Assembly (NCBI GenBank): GCA_013399855.1
Contig: VXAY01002208.1
Coordinates: 395,585 to 459,584 of the forward strand
Length of the DNA: 64,000 bases
DNA from: Oxyruncus cristatus
Lineage: Eukaryota; Chordata; Aves; Passeriformes; Cotingidae
Reading direction: 5' to 3'
Shown: positions 47,631 to 59,189 of the stretch, in pieces
How the letters are laid out: each line of letters begins with the position of its first letter
Numbering within the stretch: position 1 is the first letter of the stretch
Program-made: the position numbers and the translations under genes
Notes under the pieces: generated by a model
Told to the model about the DNA's origin: nothing
The model's database searches: none
What the model saw: only the letters and a program-made list of their open reading frames with translations

Positions 47631-48663
47631 CCTGAATGAGAAACGAGATGGGTTCCGTCCCAGTGTAGGTCAGTAGGAGCCTCTTCAGAAGATTCATCTC
47701 GAGCTGCCTGGAAGCACCGAGGCAGAGATGAATCAGTTGAGCGGCCTCAGACGTGCCTGGACTGGCTGTGGGTGACAGGATTTTGGCACCAGCCCCCGGA
47801 TCCAAGCAGCCAGTGTTTGGATATTCAAATGAGCAGTGGTTTACCACTGCAGACCGTACATGGGTTTGTTTGAGGGTAGAAATAAGCCAATTTGATCTTC
47901 GGCCCCGTGTCAGATGTGTCAGGGGAGGAATGTGATGGCACAGCTTTACTCCTTGGCATAAGCCATTTAAACTTGAAAGCTGGGACGCCTCAATTAGTTT
48001 CTTACAGAGAGAGGATGAGTTGGCTTCTAAATGGGCTGGTGTGAGCAAAGTGTGGGGGCGGCCAGGGAGCCAGGTTGGGATACCCTGAGTCAGCAGGTGC
48101 TTGTGCTGAGCCCCGGTGCGAGTCTGCTCAGGGGAGTGTGGATGGAAATAACCACTCCCTGGACATTTGCACTGCTGCGGGGACCTGCACAAGGAGCTCG
48201 GCAAAAGGGAAAATAAAAGTGGGAGCCTTAGGGAATCATGAGATTGAGGACAGAAAGCCGTGACCTTTCAGTGCCTGCAGATTTGCGCGCCCTGGAAAAG
48301 GCAAACGGATTGTTTCATTTGTGGAAAAACACCCGTCAGCTCCTGGGTCAGCTCTGCAGCACCACAAGGTGTAACTCTTCCCAAGGAGCCTGTACCAGAA
48401 GACATCCCAGCCCCAGGAATTAGGTGCACGTGGTGCCTGGGGAAGAGCAGTGTCACGTCCCCTGGGCCGCCCTCCCTGGCCTTCTCCACGGGGAGGAGAC
48501 TTACCCGGGCTCTGTGTTCTCCTGGTTCACAATCCCTCGGGAGAGGAAGGCTGTGGTCAGGGTGAAGGTTGGTTTGGGAAGAGGCTGTGGTGTGGTGGCT
48601 CCCTGGCTGTGCCCCCCGGGGGGATTCCCTGACCCCGGGTGCCCCTCTAATCCAACTTTGCAG
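47631..48663. other. Single-copy noncoding DNA, no gene seen
   Basis: A minus frame of 198 codons (47608-48204) overlaps the ATC repeat and has no domain. No RNA or transposon recognised. Confidence 0.5.
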
Positions 48664-48743
48664 CTTTCCAGCGTCCGGGTGTGCAAAGGAGCTTTAGTGC
48701 TGCTCCGGAGCTGCTCCAGGCACTGAGGCTGCACCAAACTCAG
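48664..48743 (+). other. Exon-like segment (80 nt)
   Basis: The acceptor TAATCCAACTTTGCAG ends at 48663 and the donor ACTCAG/GTAAAA follows at 48744. Of the three frames, one is open across the segment and gives a peptide with a Leu/Ala/Gln-rich helix-like end; the others contain stops. No family is recognised. The donor is only moderate. Confidence 0.18.
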
Positions 48744-48839
48744 GTAAAAGGTAAATAGAGGCAAAGGGAAAAAGTGCCATCCGATGGAGTTTCACCGAGC
48801 TTTGTCCTCCCCAGCCTTGCACACTCTTCCAGATCTTGT

Positions 48840-49110
48840 TTTGGGAGGCATAAAATTTTCCAGAAATGGCAGTTTACGTAAGAGATGTGAATAATGGCTA
48901 ATAATAAGTTAAACTGCCCTGAAGAGCTGAGAGAGGGGGGAAGCAGGTTATTTTTAGAGGTCTATTCTCATTGTATGCTAGACAAACAAGAATTAGATGG
49001 CTTTGAGTTAAACATATACCGCAAAGAAGTATTTTTCTCAGAAGAGTATTGAAGTCACCATGGTGCTGCGATGGTCTGTACTATCTGCCAGATTAGGAAT
49101 TAAACTCACA
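48840..49110. promoter_or_regulatory. AT-rich candidate conserved element
   Basis: Non-repetitive AT-rich block with AATAATGGCTAATAATAAG, AGAATTAGATGGC and ACCATGGTGCTGCGATGG. GC-rich DNA lies upstream. No open frame of note. Enhancer-like by composition only. Confidence 0.2.
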
Positions 49111-50404
49111 ACTGCTTCTTCACTGTCTAGTAAGAAAGAAAGGCCCTTTTATGCTCATTCTCACTGCAGTAGTGTGATTCTTCTTGCTCTGTGATGCTTG
49201 AGAGTGAAGGATCTGAACCCCCGGTTGTTGCCCAGCTAGATCCCAGCATGGGAAGTTGTGCCATTTACACCATCGCAGTCTGGGGATTGAGGTTTTAAAT
49301 CACCTTCATGCAGAAATATTCACAAGACCGTAACTGAGGTAATTTTGTATCACTCAGTTACCTTTCTGAACCGTGTTAGAAATGTGAAGATTGTAAAAAA
49401 CATGACAGGAGACCGAAATGTCCATAACTAGGAGTCGGGGCTGGTGATCCCTGCCTGTGGGCAGGTGTGGGTGACAGGGAGCACTCAGCTCTTATCTAGC
49501 TGTGTTTTTAGTCTGAGTAATCCTAATCAGGTAGTAAATCCCGGGTGAGATTATGGTGCTGGAGCGTGTGGGACAAAGATCAGCCGGAGGGGTAGAGCCA
49601 CCCAAGGACCTGGAGGGGCCTGGTGGGATATTTCCCGAAGGGCTGAGGTGAACCACGAGCTTGGCTTTGTTGGCCCCTCCTGCGGGCGAGTGGAGCAGCA
49701 GCACAGCGAGCGCTGGGCCGCGTGTGCTGCAGCAGAGCTGACAGGTGAGCAGCACATGGACATTCCGGGGCGAGGCGGAGCTCGGGGATGTTTCCACAGC
49801 TGCTGCTGACCAGCAGAAAATGCCGTGAATCGCTGGGGCTGCAGTGGCACAGCTCCCTGCAGAGTTCAGAGAGTCCCAGAGTTCCCCACATTCCTGGCGC
49901 GGGGCGATGAACCCCCGTGTCACCTTGGGGGCAGCTTTCGGAGCAGCACATCCCTCTGTTCCAGGGGGCCTGCAACAGTAGGGCAGCTGTTTGCATTTTT
50001 AACTCCTGGTTGTCACGAGCTGTGGCAGGATGCCAAGGAGCCAGGCAAGAGCCTTGGGCCTGCAGGGAATTTTCAACCAACTCATGCGATCGGCGCCCAC
50101 GGCAGAAGTTAAATGTGTCCGTGTATTTTGGGATAAATCCGTCTCCCTTGGATGTTTGGTAGGTTGGCCGTAATATCTAAGAGCAAGCTGGGAGGGCACT
50201 CAGAGATGTAAAACGAGGGACAGAAATATCCTTGGATGCTTTTTTAATGCTCTGGTTTGCGGCTCCATCAAAATGGTGCAGTTTGGTGGCGATGAGTGTT
50301 GGGAAATGGTCACTGTGGAGGCAGCAGCATTGCTTTGTCAGAGGGGGATGGATTTCCAAATTGCATCCCAAGCATGTTATTAGAGGATTAAAGGGATGGG
50401 CCGT
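49111..50404. other. Noncoding DNA, nothing recognisable except an inverted repeat
   Basis: Contains the 49330-49361 inverted repeat, a GC-rich patch with a plus donor ACAG/GTGAGC near 49745, and domain-free minus frames of up to 166 codons (49580-50080). Confidence 0.5.
49330..49361. repeat. Short inverted repeat, 9-bp arms
   Basis: GTAACTGAG (49330-49338) and CTCAGTTAC (49353-49361) form perfect arms around a 14-base AT-rich loop. The stem is too short for a pre-microRNA. It could be a paired binding site or a cruciform-prone spot. Confidence 0.6.
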
Positions 50405-50645
50405 TCACCTTGGCTAACTGTCCTGAAACTCTGCTTAATAATACTTATAAATATTATGCAAATGCTGCTGTAACAGCAAACCACATTTTGAATTTGCTTT
50501 GTGCCTTGCAGGTGACGAAGTCGCTTGTTCCAGTGTTTCCAATGATAATCTTGTTTTCCCCAAACAAAGAGTGCTTCAGTTGCCGGTGCAGTGATAAATA
50601 TTTAATTTTGAAACGTACCACCTAACTTCCTTTTCTCTGAATTGG
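50405..50645 (+). promoter_or_regulatory. AT-rich candidate conserved element with POU octamer
   Basis: Contains a perfect octamer ATGCAAAT at 50456-50463 within TAATAATACTTATAAATATT context, and TAAATATTTAATTTTGAAAC further on. An acceptor-like CTTTGTGCCTTGCAG ends at 50511, followed by a frame open for about 37 codons to TAA near 50625, so a terminal exon is an alternative reading. No protein recognised. Confidence 0.25.
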
Positions 50646-50863
50646 CCTCAGTAGAGAGTAACAGCCTGGAATGCTGCTCCTTCGTTCATTAAGTTAGAAT
50701 TTAAGAGGACTCCTCATTTTTGTTGTCTTCAGGAGCAATAAATTCTTATTCCTTATAAAAATCCGCCCGTTCTGGTTTGGACTGACATCACCTGCTGCCT
50801 GGAAAAGGCAGGTTTGTCTCTGCAGAGAGCAAGGAAACAGCCTCAGTTTGCACCAGGAATATA

Positions 50864-51070
50864 GAGGTTGGATAGTAGGGAGAATGCCTTCCCTAGCCCT
50901 GGCAGAGCTGCCCAAGGAATGGTGGAGTCATCCCTGCAGGGTTCTAAGCCGTGTGGATGTGGCACCTGGGGGGGACACGGTTTAGTGGTGACCTTGGCAG
51001 TGCTGAGTTCATGGCTGGGCTTGGTGTTCTTAGAGGTGTTTTCCAGCCTAAATGGTTCTATGATCCCATG
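50864..51070 (+). mobile_element. CR1 LINE, 3'-terminal fragment
   Basis: Plus-strand CR1 tail. It begins near AGGTTGGATAGTAGGGAG, passes through GCAGAGCTGCCCAAGGAATG, GTGTGGATGTGGCACCTGGG, CACGGTTTAGTGGTGACCTT and GGCAGTGCTGAGTT, and ends AGCCTAAATGGTTCTATGAT. About 205 bp, 5'-truncated, with one terminal octamer partly intact. Among the three CR1 pieces it keeps the tail most completely. No coding part remains. Confidence 0.93.
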
Positions 51071-51456
51071 GTTTTAGCACTTCCAGATCTGCTGGCATTC
51101 AGGCAGAAGTGCCAGGGGAAAAAATGCAGTATTTATTGACTTCAGTTCCCGGGGCAGAATGCAGCTTGGAAGGGAATTGGCTCAGAAATCAGAGCCTGGG
51201 TGGCTGCTGGGTTCTGCTTCTGAGTGCTCATGTTGTCTGTGCTGATACATGGTCCTTGAGTGCTGCACCTCAGGGATTTGTCACCAAGAATCACTTGGAA
51301 AACCCTTTGCTGCTCCTCTGAGAAGTCAGTGAGCTGCCTCTGAGATGGGATGTGACCTGCCAGAGGGAACAACCTGTTCCCTGGGGTGGTGGTTTGGGAA
51401 TCGGGGCATTTCGGCGGGTTTGGGAGGCTCCAAACTAACTGCAGCCTGTTTTCTTC

Positions 51457-51472
51457 TTAATAATAATAATTA
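51457..51472 (+). repeat. Short (TAA)n microsatellite
   Basis: About five TAA/AAT units. Confidence 0.8.
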
Positions 51473-52634
51473 TCCTGTTGTGAAGTGATTGTGTTACCAG
51501 CTGGTTCCTGCTCCTCCAGCAGTGGAATGACCAAGTCAGCCTTGCCTGGGGTTTGGGTTTCTCCTCCGGGGACTGACGAGCCAATTCCCAGAAAAGGTGT
51601 CATGCTGGGGAAGTGATGTGCCCTCCGTGTTTGGTGACTGGCACTTGGCACATTTTGCTGCTGATTAATTGCTACAGGAGCCAGGTCTCTTCCCTTGAGG
51701 AATGATCCCGGGTCTGTCGGTGTGGAATGATTTGCCCCTGGCTGTTCCTGATGCTGGCGGATTTTGGCCATGGAAGCCTCTGGGGACGCTCTGAGGTGGG
51801 ATGGAACGGACCTGAGTGGTGTCTGCATTGTGTTTGCCAGTATGTTGTTTAAAAGTTGTGTTTTGTGGGGGGAAATCCAGACAAACCAAACGTTGTGGGC
51901 TTCCTGAGTCACTGGTTTTAGAAGGAAGGCCATGGGCTGTCTTGTGGTGTCAACAGCAAGGGGGAGGAGGCTTTGTAATTTGAGTATCTACCCAAGCAGA
52001 AACCCAGCAAAGACCAGAAGAAATGCAGCTGAGGGGGTTCTTATGCAAGCCTACAGTTAATTTTAGCTGGGAGTTTGGGATGTAGGGGCTTTTTATTGAC
52101 TTTTAATGTCAAGGACTGTTAAGGGATGGGGAAGAAAGGGGCTTCTGTCCCAGTTAGTCCCAGTGTGGTGTGTGCCTCCCTGCCAGCCCCGGTGTGAGCT
52201 GGGGCACCAGGCCGGGCTTTCATAACGGGAACTTTGTGCTTGTGCTGCACGGTGGTGTCTGTGATGAGTCCCCCCGGCTCTGTTTCCATGCAGGATCCCA
52301 GAGGCACGGGAAGCACCAGCCTCGTGCACAGAACTGACTGTCACAGTGCCGTCTTTGGTTGCCTCTCCCTGGATTACAGTGCTGTGATTGTAAATCATCC
52401 ACAGAGCCACTGCATTGCTAAAAATAGGCCATCCCTTTTACAAATGCTATTACAATTCTGATATTCAAATGCTAAACCCTCTCTGCAGCGTTAAAAATAG
52501 CTGTGAATAGATGGAGAAGTTCTCTCCTTGGTCTCAGCTGAGGAGTTAAACATGCAGTGTGCCCGGGGTTTGATCCCGAGCCTGGGGCTGTGTGGGAGCT
52601 GGGGCTTCACCCCGGTGCCCTCAGCCCTCATCTG

Positions 52635-52652
52635 CTGTTGTTGTTGTTGTTG
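52635..52652 (+). repeat. Short (TTG)n microsatellite
   Basis: About six TTG units; on the minus strand it gives a short glutamine run in a chance frame. Confidence 0.85.
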
Positions 52653-55600
52653 AACACAGAGGACAAGTGGGTGGGAGAGAGAAAGGAGCAGGAAACGGAT
52701 CAAAGGAAAGCGAAGAGCAGCCAAAATGAAACGGGGGAAATAACAGAGCGGAAGGAAAACAAAAACGCGGATTTAAAGCAGGAAAGTGGACAAGGCTCCC
52801 TCCCAGCCCCGATCCCGGCGGGACAGGGACTGACTGGGGTGTGAGGCAGACCTGCCTCCTCGGGAGGCTGCGGGTTCAACCCTCAACCACTGAAAATTGC
52901 AGCAAGCCGCTAATTGCCTTTGGGAGGCCACTTACAAGGGCGGGAGAGATGGCAGGGATTGAGCTCGGTGGGAAGATCAAGGGCTTGGCAAGTCGGGATG
53001 TGTGCTCCCAGTGCTGACACCCACAGCCTACACGCTCCAGGAATGCACAAATGAAAGGCAGGTGTTTATTTCCCCCCCACCCACCCCCACCATGTTCTTG
53101 TGCGTTAACTGAAGTAAAATTTAATAATAAAATACCATTTCAGCAGAATAACTTCCTTCAATTTGCCATCAACAAAAGAGTTATTGGAAGAGAGAATTTC
53201 CTCCAGGGTGAAGTAAAGGACAAGCAAACAGGAATGACCATTGTAGGTTTAATGGGGGAAAAAAATGGACTTGTCATGTGACCTGAATGTCATCTTAATG
53301 ATATTATGAGGCAAGGAAGGAGCCAAACAATGCCCACTTTTTATCATGGAAATGAAGGCCAGAAAGGCTTTCAGCAAACACTGTTTAGCCAAAAATAAAA
53401 GCAAAGGAAAATCTAATCTGACCATATAATGCTGTTGGTCCAGGTGAGTGATGGGAGGACTGTTCTCGCTGCCTTTGAAGTTCCAAGTGCAAAGACATCC
53501 TTTTTTCCCTTCTGGAGGGAGGAGACCAGCACTAACATTTATCAGCTTAACTTGGGTTCAGCCAGTTCCTTTCAGCTGGAAACCTCTCTAATGGTCAGAG
53601 TCCTCCTGGGAGAGCACCCTGGGGCAGGATGTTTCCTGCAGTGCCTGCCCCGTGCAGGGCAGATCCCACACAGCCGAAATGAGTTTGGGCCCTCACACTA
53701 TGAGCATGGCCTGAGGGGCTTGTCCTGGATTTATCCCAGGAGGAATGCTGTTTTGGCTGGGTGCTGTGCTGCCAGGCTGAGGTGGGGAGGAAGGACACTG
53801 TAAATCTCCTTGTCGTCCGTCTGTCTGGGATCGCAGCACTTCAGCCCTCCGGCGCTGCCCCTCCGCGCCCCAGCAGCTGGCTCTGCAGCTCTGCCCACCT
53901 TCAGGAGGTGCTCCAAGGCAGGCAGGGCCCCTCTGTGTTCTCCCATCTCCTCTGGCACTATCCTGCTCTGGTCACAGCTCTGCACTCCACTGGCTCGGCA
54001 GCCACATAAAGCCCCAGTCAGGAAACCCAAAGGGCCACGGATTCCAGTCACGGGTAAAGCAGCAGGAAAAGCCCTGCTGTGGAGAGGGGAGGAGATGGCT
54101 GATCACACATCTCCCCCAGGATTCAGTCCTGCTTTTGCAGTGGCCTCTGGGTGCTGTTCAATTAGCTAGTGGTGTTTCTCTGGCCAGATGAGCTGCTGAT
54201 GTAAACAGAGCCAGGGTTACTGAGCACATCTGTTCACCTCAGATTGGGTCCCTCAGGTGAGATTTTTACCTGCTGTCCTGCTAAAGATGGCTGCCTTAGC
54301 TCAGGTCTGTACAGACATGAATTTATTCGGTACCCTTCCCTCAGGGATCAAGGCAGGATTGAGTGGCTGCTCTCTGGAAGGTGACACTGATGTGGTGAGA
54401 TGTCCCCCAGGTGTGCTGTGCAGCCCTCGGTGCCCCCCAGTGCCTGTACCTGAGCCCAATTAACCACTCTGCATAAAGGGTCTGACGCAGCTGTAGCACC
54501 TTGTTAGTGCTTGGTGAGCACTTAAGTGCATTATTTTAATTCAGTGACATCCTGGAGGGATTAAATTCTGGGCGCTGGCATTGTTTCCTGGGCAGAGCAC
54601 ACTCACTGTGAGCACAGGGCCTGCCTCTGTTCATTCTTATCCTCCTCTGTATGGCAGTGGAAAAATTCTGGATAAAGAAGAAGGATGAGCAGTGCCAGCT
54701 CTGGACAGCCCAGGTGTGTAGGTTGTGCATTTCCCTGGGGTGTGGTGGCACTTCCCAGTGCCATCAGTGATCCTGGTGTCTCCTGCCAGCTGTACCAGCT
54801 TCCCCTTTCTGTGTGGCATCCCTACATCCTTTGCCTCATTCAGTTTGCTTCAGTTATTTTCATTTTGAAATGTGAAGAGCTGTGTGGGACCACATGGTCC
54901 CTCCAAGCCAGTAAATCTCCTGACCCTGCCAGCCCGTGCCTGAGTTGCTGCAACCATGTCTTGGGTTTTCTGTTGGAGGATATGAAAGTAAAAGTACCTG
55001 AAATAGCTTAAGGGGCCTTGGCTTCGGTGCTCATTTTTCACTGGCAAGATCCAGGCTGGCTTTGTAAAGGTGAGCAAAACCCAAAGTTATGTGGGGAGGA
55101 ATACTGAGACTTTGGCCAGAAGGGAAAGAGGAGTTGTCCAGACTTATGGCTGGCTGTTCTCAGGAGGGCTGGGTTGCTGATCCCTCATAACCAGCTTGCT
55201 CATAAACCATCCCTGATTAATTCAGTAGCAGGTTCAAGTGGGAGGAAGGAGAGGGAGCTGTGCTAGTCCGGATGAAAGAGAATCTGCCCGAGGAGCAGGC
55301 AAGCCCAAGCTGCAGTTCCTGCAGAGCCTCCAACGTGCCCCTGATTTTGCTGATTCAGGACCTCCTTTCCCCTGACCTTCGCGTGGGCACCTGGAGGCAA
55401 ATTTGTCCACATCTTCCTTTGTTGATTGGAGTAAAGCAGTGAGGGCTGAGGTGGGAACTGGAGTTCCCAGGACACGGCTGGGAGAGCCTTCTCTCCGTGC
55501 TGGGAATCAGGATGGCCCAGGGCAGCGAGCGGGGATCTGCCAGAGCAGCCAGGGCTCACGTGTGCTCAGGTGGTTTGAGGGGAAAAAGAGACCAAAAAAA

Positions 55601-57667
55601 AAGCCCAGCAGCATTCCCAGGGCTAGAGAATTCCTGCCCAGCCCTGTGGCCACCTGCTGCTCTCAGGGCTCCTCCCGGCATGTTTTCTGGTGTGTCCCCT
55701 TTCCTGTTTAACTTGCAATGAATTAAATGGGTGTGATTAAATTCTGAGGGGTGTGATTTTTTTTCTGGTTGAAATCTTTGTGGGTGTTCCCTGGACTTGC
55801 AGAGAGGGTGATAACCCCCCTCTGATTCTGGGAGCCTTCCTAAAGCCTGGGCGGCGTGCGGGGTCCCAAAAATCCCTGTGCTGGAGACAGAGCTGCTGTA
55901 AGGTGACTGTTTGGGGTAAGGTGAAAAGTTTTGCCTTGGCCTTGGGGCATTGGAGACCCAGTTCATTTGGATGGGAGCTGTTGGTGTCCAGCACCTGAGA
56001 AAATGAAGCTTCCAGCGTCATGCAGGTAAGACACTCTGGACTGGAGTCTCGATGCTGTGTTGTCTCAAATGAGGTGTGTGGAGATTGTTACTTTGGGGGT
56101 AAAGCATTACTTGTGGTGTTTTCTGCCAGTTCTGTTGCTAAAGAGAATGGTGATGAGGCTAAATGTGGACCCACCGGTGGAAATGATTAGTGGTTAATTA
56201 ATGTGCAGTAGCTGTGCAGTCACCCTGTCTCTGCACAGACACTGCTCTGCACTCCTTCCAGTTCTGTGTGTGTGAGGGACACTCAGTACCCAGCAGTCCT
56301 GCCCCTGTCACCAGGAATAAACGGGACATGGAGCTTTCCTGCCACTCGGTGTCAAAAACCACTAGGGGAAGGTTTAACACTGGAGGTGTAAACTGGAAAC
56401 GTCAGCATCCATTTCTCCAAACCCACAGTGTGTCCCCTTGCTGGTTTATTTACCTCTCTAAACACCCAGCTCTCCTCTTGGGCAGTCGGTGGTGCCTGTT
56501 CTCTTTTAGCTGATAAGTTGTGTGTGGTGGGGTCGCTCCATTCCCTCCCCTCGTGCTGGCTGGGTGGGAGATGAGCTCGCGGATCCCTGCTTTGCCTGGG
56601 AGGAGCTGGGAGTCAGGAGCCGTTTTCATCCCTGGAATGCCAGCCCTGGTGTCTCTTGTAGGGAAGGCAGTGCCTGGCAGCCCTTGGGTTGTACAGAATG
56701 TCTGAGGCTCTCCGTGATTTCCTGCTCTCCAGATTCCCCTCCTGCCTGTAACCCACGCCCAGCACTGCTTTGTCTTGGATTTGACCAGTCTGGTGAGGTG
56801 CCTTGATGTGCTGCAGCTCTCGAGGCAACAAATCCCCCTAAGTATCGCCGTGCCCAAGGCCTCGGGATTATGATGCTGGATGGGGCTCTGATGGTCACAG
56901 TAGGTGCCAGAATTGCTGATCCTGAGGGATAAGCAGCCTCAGGGAAAATGGCCTGTTTTAAATCAGTGTTCAGTGTTGCTGTTCCTGCCCTGTGTGTGGG
57001 TTTCTGGTGTTAACTCAGACTTGGACAGCCCCCAGTTTTGAGTTTCACCCCCTCTGTGTTCCCTGCAGTAACATCTTTTAATGTTGTGCTTCAGCAGGGA
57101 GAATCCGAGAGCAGCCACTGGTGAAGGGAGCAGAGGAATGCAGAGGGCTGGGCGCCTGCCTTGGGAAGTTGGAGGCTTTCAGCAGCCTCCAGCAATTCAG
57201 AGGTTTTATTTTAAATCAGGATTTCTGTTCATCTTTCAGTTGATTTCCCTGAACTCACAGGTTGCCCAAAGCTGCTGGAACAGGGTAGCACTCGTGTTTG
57301 TGCTGCTTATATCCATTTTACATCAGAATACATCAAGATAGGCTCTGAGGAGTGTGCAGCAGAACTGAGCTGCAGAACAGCCCCTGTGTTGTTGCACAGG
57401 ACCCGTGATAATTTTGAGCGGTATGAAGTTCTAATAGGCATTAAATCTTTGCTAAATATCCAGCGTAACTCCTGTGTGTCTGCAATTAATAAGTAATTCA
57501 GCCATGCCAAAGTCAAGCAAGCACAAATCCCCTTTATACTGTACCATCTGTCTAATCTATCTGTGTCAAATATGGCTTGTTTGGGTCTGCCCTTCTCCAG
57601 TCTGTGCTGGGCAGATTTAAATTAAAATTTCTGGTCACCAAAGTAGTTTTCTCTGGATGTTTGGAAC

Positions 57668-58702
57668 TCAGGTAATCGGCCTGGGCTTGGTGCTAGTTTT
57701 TATAAAGTATCGGGTAAACGAGAACGTGGTGGTCAGCGCAAATATGTTTCTGTCGTGGTTGGCCAGGGGTTTTTTACAGCTCCAGCCCCTTCCCAGCAGT
57801 TCCTGAGCACAGCATTCCTGTGGAATAGCTGAAGAAGGGCTCGTCCTTCGGGCACTTACAGGGTGACAAGCACCAAACTGGATCTGTAGATCCATCTGTT
57901 GCCCAGAGCCTGTTCCGTGTTGGTTCACTGCTGCCCTGGGACAGCTCTGCTCTGTTTGGCTGCAACTTGCATGGAGTCTGTGGAGTGTCAGAAAGGAATA
58001 TTGTACAGGACCTGCCCTTTCATTCCCGTTCTGTCGCCCTGTGGGAGCTGTAAGTGCTGGGGCAGTGCAGGTAAGGGTGTTGCGGTGGGACAGGAGCAAA
58101 CCCTGGGTTTTGCAGGTACCCTTTCCTTTGGACGTCCTTCCGAGCCAAAGGGATGCAGCGACACGTGTCCTCCTGGCTTGCAGGGGTCGCTGGAGCAGAG
58201 GAAGCTCCCGTGGCAGTGCTGGCTCTGGGGGCTGTGGGCACGGACGTGGGGCTGCCCAAACACGTGGTGACTTGTTCTGCCTCCCTCCTCTGCACGTGGG
58301 GTGAGTGGCTTTCAGGAGAAATAGGAATTTGCGGGATTCAGAGGTCCTGGAGGGTCTCCAGGACAGAGCCAGCCCTCGGAGCAGGGCAGGGGGGCCTGCA
58401 GGAAGGATGCTCAGGGGCGGTGTGACTCGTACATCCACGTGATCCCCGGGTTCCGATGGAAAGCTGTCAGCTTTGCAGCCCGGCTCTGGTGCCCCTGCCC
58501 TGGCCAGGGTGTGTGCACAGCCAGCTCCCCAGGCGTGTGAGCCAGCCCGCTGCCACGGCTCGGGAAGGAGCAGGGGTTTGCTCTCTGGGGCTCTTACTGG
58601 AGCAGCACGCACCCAGCCTGCACTCCTCATCGCCCTCCCAGGAGAACCACACTGCAGAGCTTTTCCTGAGGTGCCTCTTTGGGAAAAGCAGCCACATGCC
58701 AT
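57668..58702 (-). CDS. Long open frame of 344 codons, unrecognised, doubtful
   Basis: The longest uninterrupted frame in readable sequence runs from ATG at 58702 to TGA at 57668. A rough composition-based estimate puts a frame this long well below one expected in 64 kb, yet the content argues against a conserved protein: it is rich in Arg, Pro, Ser, Ala, Cys and Trp, has no domain, signal peptide or membrane helix, and drifts in character along its length. Plus-strand frames of 123 and 166 codons lie inside it, showing that the whole patch is stop-poor because it is GC-rich. The start has G at +4 but C at -3, and a possible acceptor (CACACTTTTCAG) abuts the ATG. No polyadenylation signal is evident just downstream. 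Most likely a chance frame, possibly an exon of a lineage-specific or noncoding transcript. Confidence 0.15.
   Translation of the reverse strand: MACGCFSQRGTSGKALQCGSPGRAMRSAGWVRAAPVRAPESKPLLLPEPWQRAGSHAWGAGCAHTLARAGAPEPGCKADSFPSEPGDHVDVRVTPPLSILPAGPPALLRGLALSWRPSRTSESRKFLFLLKATHPTCRGGRQNKSPRVWAAPRPCPQPPEPALPRELPLLQRPLQARRTRVAASLWLGRTSKGKGTCKTQGLLLSHRNTLTCTAPALTAPTGRQNGNERAGPVQYSFLTLHRLHASCSQTEQSCPRAAVNQHGTGSGQQMDLQIQFGACHPVSARRTSPSSAIPQECCAQELLGRGWSCKKPLANHDRNIFALTTTFSFTRYFIKTSTKPRPIT
58040..58310. promoter_or_regulatory. CpG-rich patch with E-box cluster
   Basis: GC-rich, about 14 CpG in 270 bp (hand count). CACGTG occurs at 58162, 58261 and 58293, and a fourth copy follows at 58436. CACGTG is the core for MYC/MAX, USF, MiT/TFE and CLOCK/BMAL1 factors. 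A plus acceptor TGGGTTTTGCAG (ending near 58118) and a donor GTGGG/GTGAGT near 58301 bracket an open stretch, so exon character is also possible. Confidence 0.3.
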
Positions 58703-59189
58703 CTGAAAAGTGTGCGGTTTTACTTATTCAGTGGCATTACCACGCTCTGCTGCTCATCCACCAGCTTCCCTCTGCCTCACTGGCTTGTTTTTTGTCTCCA
58801 GCCTTCCCTTGCATGTGCTTCATACAGAGAGACTCCTGGTCTCCAGACAGCCTGATGAGCAGGGAGAGCAAACCCCAGCATTCAGGAATTAAAATGGCTG
58901 AGTCGCTGTGTGGTGAGACAGTGTTAAGATGGAGCCAAGCGAGCAGATCCTTCTAGAAACAAGAGGGGTCGCTTTTGCCGTCCCCGGTGAAGTGACGAGG
59001 CTCCTTCCTGTGTGTTGTTGGCACCGATGCCATCACTGATAGAAATGTTTTATGTAGAACTCCACCTTCGGTGCTTCTCCCCGGCCGCAGTAAATCCCAG
59101 GTGGTGCTCGAAACCAACAGGAAGAGAAAGGACAAAGCCCTGCTCCCAGCTCAGCTTTAACCTCTTGCTGTGCCCAGCACGTGGCTTTT
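58703..59189. other. Noncoding stretch, nothing recognisable
   Basis: No gene or repeat supported. Confidence 0.5.

Larger units (their letters stand above)
51071..57667. other. Single-copy noncoding DNA, no gene seen
   Basis: Six and a half kilobases without a recognisable gene. Contains (TAA)n at 51457-51472, (TTG)n at 52635-52652, a YY1-like AAGATGGCTGCC at 54284-54295, isolated plus donors (CAG/GTGAGT near 53444, CAG/GTAAGA near 56027) and a minus donor near 56453. Frames reach 158 codons (51457-51933, minus), domain-free. Confidence 0.5.

Noticed and set aside
47608..48204. 198-codon minus frame
   Set aside because: Ends in the ATC microsatellite and carries no domain or splice support.
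52862..52895. GGTTCAACCC resembling a tRNA B box
   Set aside because: The T-arm stem does not pair and no A box or acceptor stem is found at the right distance.
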